Of a DNA stretch of 64,000 nt, positions 56,937 through 64,000 are shown in pieces (within the stretch, counting starts at the first letter, position 1; each line of letters starts with the position of its first letter). Below the pieces are notes generated by a model. That model was not told the DNA's origin. It saw only the letters and a program-made list of their open reading frames with translations, and did not search any database. Position numbers and translations under genes: made by a program. Origin of the DNA: Rhodotorula mucilaginosa (Eukaryota; Basidiomycota; Microbotryomycetes; Sporidiobolales; Sporidiobolaceae); NCBI GenBank assembly GCA_034406715.1, contig CP137866.1, positions 1,178,001 through 1,242,000 on the forward strand, given 5' to 3'.

Positions 56937-57704
56937 AGCGCGCGTGTCGTCCGAGAAACGAATGCCTTCGTGATTGACGGTGAAAAGAAGTCGGGTGGCG
57001 CGGCGGCGACTCGTTCATAATACCCGGGCGTAGATGGCACTGGCATCAATCCCAAGCTGTAACACTCTCTCCTTCCTGCACAATTTCTTCCTCCTGCGAG
57101 CCTGCAGCAGGTGTTTCATGGGGAAATCAATGCTCTTTCTGGATCTGTGCGGAGCTGGACTTGGAGTCGGCACCTCGACCCTGCCAAGTCCCAACGAACC
57201 GAGCATCCCAAAGGTTTGCGCAGCGATGCCCGCTTCCTTGCATTGCTACCGCAGTTCAATCGTATGCTACGTGCGCGCGCGCGCGGTCCAAGCTCCGCTT
57301 CGGAGTGCAGCACAGGGGGAAGAAGAGAGGCCGCAAAAATCCTGCCGCAGCGCTGCGGGAGGCCGGGGGCCCTCGCTCTCGCTTGTGTAAAGGTACGCAC
57401 GCTGCTGATCCTGACCTGCCGAGTTCTTCGACAGCTGCTACACTCGCGTACGCATTCTGCACGAGCCTAGCTAGTGCCGCTAGTACGTACGCACGGTCAC
57501 CGCTGCGGTCCTCCTCGCGCTCCGGGGTGCGCTCTCTTGGAAACGGGTCTTGGCCGATGAGATTCTGCTCTTGCTTGGCATAACCTGCAGTCGCAACGGG
57601 TAGGGTACTCTGCTCAAGAGCTGATTGCGCATCAGAGCTCCGATGCGGGAGCCTCGTCGTACGGACCGACCGCTCCTTCCTCACCCGCCGCACGACTCAT
57701 CGCG
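56937..57704. promoter_or_regulatory. Intergenic region between zincophore and ZIP genes
   Basis: 768 bp with no supported gene. It must hold the ZIP promoter. AAGGT half-sites occur near 57211 and 57390, but no full zinc-response palindrome is seen. Confidence 0.4.
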
Positions 57705-59652
57705 ATGCGCAGCACACTCCAGAGACTGTGCCTATCGGCCTTGCTCTTCTGCACGCATGTCGCCGCTCATCCGCACCATTCGGACCTCGTGGAGGGCTCG
57801 TTGAGCGCCGGACCGTCCGATCAAGGCACTTGCACGCGCTCCGACAGCCGAAGCGACACCTTTTCCTGTACAAACGGCTCGACCTGTCGGTGGCAAACCG
57901 ACTCCCTGGCTTTCTCGTGCTCTGCCTCGAACTTGCTAGCCGCCGACGAGACGAGCGGGCCGCCCGGCCGAACGTGCACCTCCCACGGCGACCATTATGA
58001 CTGCGACGACGGTTCGCTTTGCGAAATTGTCGACGGCGTCTGGCTGTGCGAGTTGTCGGACGCGCACAGCGAAGAGGGCAGCGGCACCTGCGTCGTGCAT
58101 GGAGGTCACACGCACGGAGACTGGTGAGCTTATCCGTACTTCCCTGACGAATAACGCTGCTGACACACACGAACCACCGCAGCTCGAGCTCCTGTAACGG
58201 AGTGGATCTGGGCAACTACGATCTCGATCTACACATCGTCGCTCTCTTGTGAGGTGATCGTGACTTGGTGAGGGGAGGCCCGTCTCTAACCGGCCACGCG
58301 TGTTCGCAGTGTTGTCCTCATCGGATCGTTGATCGGCGTACTGCTCCCCGTCATATGCTCAAGCGTCGTGACCGGGCGAGTCTTCCGCGGTGTCTTCTTC
58401 GCTACGAAGCACTTGTAAGTCTGTCACGATCGAGCGAAACTTGGACCGTTCTTTGCGCTGACCCTGCTCCACGCCCTGAAGCGGCACCGGCGTGATCATC
58501 TGCACGGCATTTGTTCACCTCCTCTACCACGCTTTCGTCATGTTTGGTAACGCGTGTCTCGGCGAGCTTGCCTTCGAGCCTGCAGCGGCTGCGATCTCTC
58601 TCGGTGCGTCCACAAGGCTCTTGTTGGCCGAAGTTCGAGCTCGGAAGCTAACGAGCCGGACATTGACGCAGCCGGCGTCTACATTGTCTTCTCCGTCGAC
58701 TTTTTCGTCATGCGCTGGCTCCGTTCGCGAGGCGAGCGTCGACTAGCCGCGATGAATGCCGCCAACGGTGACAGTCCGGCGGAATCGATCGACTCCTCTT
58801 CGCACAAGTATGTCGTCACCTCACTCGAAGCTTGCGGGATAGCCATACTGACCATCTTGGTCGACAGCGAGAAGGAGCATATCCACCAACACGACCTCGG
58901 ACACTGCCACGGTCCAGCGCGCGAAATCGCCACCGACTATTCGTCCGCCCAAGCTCACTTTGACGTCCTGATCCTCGAAGCCGGCATCATCTTCCACTCA
59001 ATCATGATCGGCGTCTCGCTCGGAGCGTCCGGCGGCGACCAGTGGATCCCGCTCTTCATCGCGATCGTTTTCCACCAGCTCTTTGAAGGCCTCGCGCTCG
59101 GCAGCCGCATCGGTCAGCTCGTGTGGCCCGCTGGCAAGGGATGGAAGAAGTGGGCGATGGCTTTGGCCTTTGGTGTGAGTGCGGGTGTCCCAGCTCTCGG
59201 GGTTTCTACGACGGTGCTGACTGGCGATTTCCTTCTCCCTGTAGCTCATCACTCCGATCGGGATCGCCATCGGAATGGGAGTCCACGCGACTTACAATCC
59301 AAACTCGGGCGCATCTCTCCTCTCGATCGGTGTCCTCGACAGTATCTCCGCCGGCATCCTCATCTATACCGGAATCGTCGAGTGTTTGTATCACGACGTG
59401 AGTCTTCTGACGAGCTCTTTCTTTCGATAAAGACAGAATCTTTCACTGACGCCCATTGCTTTCGTCAAATGCAGTTCATGCACGGCAGTCTGGCGCGCGC
59501 AGGACTCGGACGTGTCTCGGCGGCGCTCTTCTTTGTACTCGCAGGCTCCCTTTGCATGGTGAGTCAAAGCTCGGCACGCCTTCGGAGCTTTTCCCCGCCG
59601 ATGTCGAACGCTGACGAGACTTCTGCAGGCGGTCCTCGGCAAATGGGCCTAG
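57705..59652 (+). CDS. ZIP-family zinc transporter with Cys/His-rich ectodomain
   Basis: Eight exons: 57705-58123, 58183-58248, 58310-58414, 58482-58603, 58672-59174, 59245-59397, 59475-59558 and 59629-59652 (491 aa). It imports zinc (perhaps iron) across the plasma membrane. A signal peptide (MRSTLQRLCLSALLFCTHVA) leads into about 135 extracellular residues with eleven cysteines in three repeat-like units. These units include CTSHGDHYDC (91-100) and CVVHGGHTHGDC (129-140). Eight membrane segments follow, starting LHIVALFVVLIGSLIGVL. Segment IV carries FHSIMIGVSLG and segment V FHQLFEGLALG, the two metal-site motifs of ZIPs. The loop between segments III and IV has HIHQHDLGHCH. Most fungal Zrt proteins lack so long an ectodomain. 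Its match to the zincophore tail and its position next to that gene point to a shared job. Confidence 0.92.
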
Positions 59653-59981
59653 ATTCGCTCTCGGAATGTAGAGCCGTTGTCAATAGAAGAGGTACGGGAG
59701 GACGCAGTGCGCGAAATTCCCATCCTTGAGGAACTCTCCGTCTTGTAATTTGGACACTTCCACCCTTGAAAGATATTCACGCGATTAGGGCAGTGTGAAC
59801 GAGCCATCAAAGCCAATTTACTGCTACAGTGCCCCGTGAAGGACCGTATGAAGCTACCCCACAGTCGGTCGTAGCAGCTTCAAACCGATCCATCCGGTCT
59901 GCCTCTCTGTTTGACAACAACGTACCTTATCGATCCTGCCTCTTCGGCGCCCAAGTCAAGCGCCTCATTCCTGTGCGCGCG
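59653..59981. other. Convergent intergenic region, no gene seen
   Basis: 329 bp between the stops of the ZIP gene and the next minus-strand gene. Confidence 0.5.
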
Positions 59982-61162
59982 TCAGTCGAAGGCGCGGACT
60001 AGCCGGTGTTGTGCTTCGAGTTCTGCGCGCAGGCGCCGCGCGTCGTCCAAAGCCCTGGCGCGACTCGCGGCATCTATTCCGGTCAGAGAAGCTGCAGGTC
60101 GCGACGCTCGTCAGGACCGAACCTGGAAGCTGAAGGAAGAGAAGTAGAAAGACTAACCTCTCAGCTCTGCGATTCGAAGCCGATTACGAAGCTCTTGCTC
60201 ATGCAGCCCGCTTCCTTCCGACAGCGGGTGCGAGTGTTGAAGACACTGTGGCGGCGCCGAAAGGGCCGGGTCAAAAGCGCGAGGTCCGCGACGACGGGTG
60301 AAGTGAGGAGAGTAGCGACGGGCGAGATCTGCACGAAAACACGAAAGACGAGCGTTAGCATCCTCTCGCAAGTACAAGAGACACGTGCGATATCGAACCG
60401 GGATAGCGTGTGAACCTCGCACGGTAAGGCGTCTCAAAGAGGCCGCGACGGATCGGCACGGACCGCAGATAACTGAAGTCGAGATCGAGTCCTCCGAATC
60501 GGCGGCCCCAGAAACCTCCTCCGAGGCCAAGCGCGCCGAGTGCGTTCCTGGCAGCCAAGTCACGGTAGCGGAGAGCGCGCTCCTCTTCTCCGAGCTGCTC
60601 CCAGGCGAGCCGGCGTTCCCACCGCTGGAGGCGTTCCGCTTCGGTCAACGCTTCGTCCATCTCGAGTTGTTGCTGGTAATGCTGTCAGAGGACAGAGCTT
60701 TAGCTGAGAGGAGGGAGGGCTGATAAGCCGGTCATGTGGGCGAAAAGAAGGACGGACCATCAAGTCTGCCAGTGCGTACTGCAAGTCTCGACGAGTCAGT
60801 TTCTTGACGACAAAGTGAGGGCGAAGAGAGTTCTCTTTTCCGCTCCTTACCTGCTCTTCCTCCCACGATTCGCCTCCCCACGCGTCATACACGGGCGTCG
60901 GATACTCGATAAAGTCTGTGCAGGCGTAAAGATCGGGGCAAGTCCAGCCGTCATGGTCGTGCCCACGTTCGTCGCGCAGCAAACCCGGTCTTCCGAACTC
61001 ATCGCCAAGCAGCAAATTGTCCTCAGGGTCGTACGGGTCTCTCGTCTGATGTCCATAGTCACCGTAGTAGTCTCCTCCGATGTAGCTCTGGCCGTCCGCG
61101 TCGCCGTAGCCGTAGCCGTAGCTGGCGTCGAGGCCGCGATACGTGTAGGGATGAAAGGACAT
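59982..61162 (-). CDS. Unknown Tyr/Gly- and Arg/Glu-rich protein
   Basis: Not recognised. Five proposed exons: 60851-61162, 60758-60778, 60423-60681, 60158-60328 and 59982-60091 (290 aa). The N-terminal 45 residues are Tyr/Gly/Asp-rich (GLDASYGYGYGDADGQSY). Then comes an acidic part with Trp (YDAWGGESWEEEQ) and a charged helix (EMDEALTEAERLQRWERRL). A Gly/Arg patch (LGLGGGFWGRRFGG) and a C-terminal coiled coil (LHEQELRNRLRIAELR ... ARRLRAELEAQHRLVRAFD) complete it. No signal peptide or membrane segment. The joins at 60329-60422 and 60092-60157 have good branch and acceptor sequences and keep a continuous charged helix, which is the main support for a real gene. Confidence 0.6.
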
Positions 61163-61856
61163 CGCCGCCGGTAGTGCAGGTCGGACGGTCTCGGTAGAGC
61201 GCTAGGGTATTGTGTGTGTTTAAGCAAACTTGAGACCCGTCAATGCGCTGGGGGAGGCAGTCGACACCTCACGCGGAGAGCAGCTGGAAGCAAGTCACGG
61301 TCCCCGAGATAGAGACTCCTGTCTGTCGGACTTTGGCGGACGCGGGTCCGTCCCCACACCCTCGACCGCACGCACGTCTTGAAAGCGGGGGTGGCGCTGT
61401 AATTGATTCCCTCCACGTTCGGCGCGTGACAGGAGTCTCGAGACTGGAGGTGTTTGGCTTGAACGGCAGCAATTCAAACGCGGGCGATGTCGGCAGGTGC
61501 GGGCTAGTCTGCTCGTGCTGAAAGGGATGCTGCTTGAGAGTCTAGTGCACGACAGCCTGGACCGTCGGAAGCCGGAATTGTCGGCCGTGCAGCGTCACGT
61601 ACGGGGACAGAAGAGAGGAAGCAAGAACTCGGGATCGGAGAGAGCGGTCGAGGGCGGTCGAGAGCGAGCAGCTGTTTGCGAGTGGCTAGCAATGGACGAT
61701 GTGTCGCATGTCGCGTCCTGAGAGAACCCGTATAGTCTGTGTATAGCCGAAGCGAGAGACGCGTCCAGTTGAAGTCATAACAACCTCACATTGTCGCGTG
61801 ACAGACTCCGACAAATTGGCTTCCGGACGTGCTGCTGGCCGTGAGCGAAAGGGAAG
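61163..61856. other. Divergent intergenic region, no gene seen
   Basis: 694 bp between two divergent starts. Open frames on both strands are short and unremarkable. No clear promoter motif. Confidence 0.5.
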
Positions 61857-63269
61857 ATGGCAGGCGCTGTTGCCAATGGCTGTACGTACCGGCTCCTGTC
61901 ACTCGGCTTCGAGGGTCTCGCTCGCTTCCCACGACGAGAACTTACCGGAGGAAACGCGGCTGACACTCCGCTGCGCCCTCGCCGTCTATAGACTCGGATC
62001 CGAAGCCGTCAGTAGGTGACAAATTCGAATGGCAACCGACCTTCGATGCGCTGCTCGAACAGACCGCGACGACAAACATCGTCGAGTGCGTCACTTTGTC
62101 TTCAGGTGCTCCCCTCCCGATTGCTGACTCGCTGTGACGATGTGGGCAGCGCCGACTGGTCCATACTCAAGGATATGATCAAGCACAAGCTGGCCGAGGT
62201 CCGTCCGGCTCTATCGTTCCGATTCTTTGAACACGCGTGCTGATCCTCCCGTGTTTGCAGACAATTACCAACTTTCTCGCCATGGGTCCACCGTGGCCAT
62301 TAGCTCCGGAGGATGCTCTGCAGGCGCGAGAGAGAGCCTACGACACGCTCGACTCGTTCGGAGGGTGGGTTGCTCTCTCCTTCGGAAACCTTTCAAACAC
62401 TGACGACGACGAAATACCGCCCACGCAGTCCACCGTTCACCATCCAGCGATTGTGCGAGCTCGCGTTGTATCCAAGACGACAATACACTTCGCTGCCTAA
62501 ATACCTGCGCGCCGTGAATCGAGTCCTCAGCGTCACTTCGGAGCGATCTGCGTTCCCCGAAGACGCAGTCGATGCCGCGGCGCCACCCCTCGCATCAACC
62601 TCGGCCACCACGCTCGACATGACGCTCGGTCTCGTCGGTCAAGGTCTCATCCACGCGCCGATCCCCCCGTCCTCCTCCGCCTCCCCCTCCCCGTCCGCTT
62701 CGCCAATCGCCACCCGCCGCCCTTCCGCTTCCCCTTCCCTGTCTGGCAGCCCTCGATCTTCTCCCCAAGTCGTCCCGCTCCTGAGCCCTATACCCTGGCT
62801 GCGCAGCAGCAGCAACAAATCCGATACCCAGTCCGAGAACGGCGATGTCGATCCTCTCCACCTCTCGTCGCCGCCGCCGCAGCCGCAGCAGCATCCCCCG
62901 ACCGCGTTACCTTCGACCGCCGCCGCCGGCAGCGAACTGCACCTCGACGTGGCAGTGCCGGATGTGGCTTCTCATCCAGAGACGGCGACGCCGACGGGAG
63001 GCCTCGTCGACGAAGTGGATCCTGGCAGCGGAGGGGCAGAGACGGCAGAACCGGTCGCGTTGAGCAGCGCCATGAGCCTCAGTCCGGAACGGGAACGGTC
63101 GACGGCGGACATGACGTCGGGCGAGCCGAGCCAAGCTGCTGCCGGTGAAGGCAGCGACGGAGCCGAGCGGAGTACTGCGAGCTTGCAGGAGCGGTTCATA
63201 CGCGCAAGCAGTCCGAAGGTCGAGATGCCGCTCGACCCTGAGGAGGCGGACGAGCGGATGAAGGAGTGA
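61857..63269 (+). CDS. Protein phosphatase 4 regulatory subunit R2 (PPP4R2/Psy4 type)
   Basis: Five proposed exons: 61857-61881, 61992-62085, 62150-62198, 62261-62364 and 62429-63269 (370 aa). R2 subunits hold the PP4 catalytic subunit and direct it to DNA-damage and splicing targets. It starts MAGAVANGYSDPKPSVGDKF. The conserved core includes FEWQPTFDALLEQTATTNIV, WSILKDMIKHKLAE, PPWPLAPEDAL and PFTIQRLCELALYPRRQYTS, followed by LPKYLRAVNRVLSVTS. The rest is Ser/Pro/Glu-rich and probably disordered, as in the family. The first exon is only 25 nt; it was chosen because it opens the frame with a good donor (GTACGT). Confidence 0.88.
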
Positions 63270-63446
63270 AGCAGCGAGTGCAGGCCTCACTAATTGAGAG
63301 TCAAGGTCTAGTAGAGCGCCAGATGGAGTAGTCCTCTTGTTGTATTTCTACTCGGGACGAGAGTCGAGCTGCGCAACATCACCCTCGGCCGAGGTCGTCT
63401 CACCTTCTCGCTTCTCTCGCCTCTCCACCTCGTCCCACTCGCGGAG

Positions 63447-64000
63447 ATGGCGTCCAGACTGGTGCACCCACCGCCATCATCGTCGTCCAGCGCCATCGAG
63501 CGCGAGCGCGAGGCTCAACACCGCGCCGAACTCGCCGCCCTCGTCTCGCGGGTCGTGCCCCGCCCACGACCAGCCGTCGACTTGCTCCTCGCACTGGCTC
63601 GACCATCTGCTGCTTCCGAGTCTTATCTGACACCGCTCAAAGTCGGTCACGACGAGCGCAACATCGACTTTTGGGACGAACGCAAACTCAAAGATTACTT
63701 GAAGCGGAGCGAGTCCGAGTCGCACGACAAACTCGAACTGACGCGCGAGCAGGTCGACACGGTCAAGGCGACTCACAAGGCGTTCGCGGATGCTTGCAGA
63801 CGGACCGCAAAGGGGGTTGAGTTTGAGGAACCCGAGCGGATAGGTGAGGCAGTCGCTCGCCTTTCGAGTTGATCTGCCAAAATGACCCGTCTCTGGCGCT
63901 CGCAGGATCGCATGTACTTCCCGAACGCCTCAGCGACGAGATTCTCATCTCGCGATCGAGTCAATGGGCGGTCGAGCGATCCTCGACTGGGCGAGCCGAC
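63447..64000 (+). CDS. Unknown protein, cut by the window end
   Basis: Exons 63447-63843 and 63906 to beyond 64000; at least 164 residues are visible. It starts MASRLVHPPPSSSSSAIERE, with a short Ser run, then a probable helix (EREREAQHRAELAALVSRVV). It goes on to VGHDERNIDFWDERKLKDYL and a charged stretch, then IGSHVLPERLSDEILI. No family recognised. The start is the first in-frame ATG, 177 bp after the PPP4R2 stop. Confidence 0.6.

Noticed and set aside
57200-57400. AAGGT sequences upstream of the ZIP gene as zinc-response elements
   Set aside because: Only half-sites; no full ACCTTNAAGGT-like palindrome within the 768-bp interval.

Overview
The window is nuclear DNA of a GC-rich, intron-dense fungus. 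Most likely it is a basidiomycete yeast of the Rhodotorula/Rhodosporidium/Sporobolomyces kind (Microbotryomycetes). That placement is inference from high GC, very short introns (about 50-100 nt, donors mostly GTGAGT/GTGCGT/GTCAGT, branch-like CTGAC/CTAAC, acceptor CAG), up to 19 exons per gene and tight gene spacing; no species can be named from sequence alone. Exon joins were chosen by hand so that reading phase and family motifs agree. They are proposals, not transcript evidence.

Layout. 1-7.6 kb is accessory: an intron-containing tRNA-Asn(GTT), a 4.48-kb Ty1/copia LTR element with identical LTRs and a 5-bp target duplication, and a broken RNase III-domain gene. 7.7-36 kb is a gene-rich core: YOS9-type ER lectin, TMA46/DFRP1-type CCCH protein, tRNA dihydrouridine synthase 2, type-I glutamine synthetase, DNA ligase I, a TBC Rab-GAP, an amino-acid permease, a cytochrome b5-acyl-CoA dehydrogenase fusion, UDP-glucose 4-epimerase and MIC60. 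36-54.9 kb holds an orphan gene paired head to head with MIC60, a Golgi-type apyrase, a small PPxY membrane protein, an alternative NADH dehydrogenase, an F-box protein, an ankyrin protein, methylmalonate-semialdehyde dehydrogenase, an RbAp48/Msi1-type histone chaperone and HIS6. 55.5-59.7 kb is a zinc-acquisition pair. 60-64 kb holds an orphan gene, a PPP4R2-type phosphatase subunit and a gene cut by the window end.

The most interesting system is the pair at 55551-59652: a secreted HRXXH-family protein (PRA1/Asp f2 zincophore type) followed on the same strand by a ZIP zinc transporter. The secreted protein ends in a Cys/His motif, CHTHGDGEVHC. The transporter's long extracellular N-terminus carries closely similar motifs (CTSHGDHYDC and CVVHGGHTHGDC) inside a row of cysteine repeats. 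This suggests a zinc carrier and its receptor-transporter built with matching metal-binding modules.

Other points worth a look: two GC-AG introns, one apparent GA-AG intron, a 5-nt microexon and a 7-nt first coding exon, a permease exon with no visible acceptor, and a copia gag start codon that lies inside the initiator-tRNA primer-binding site.
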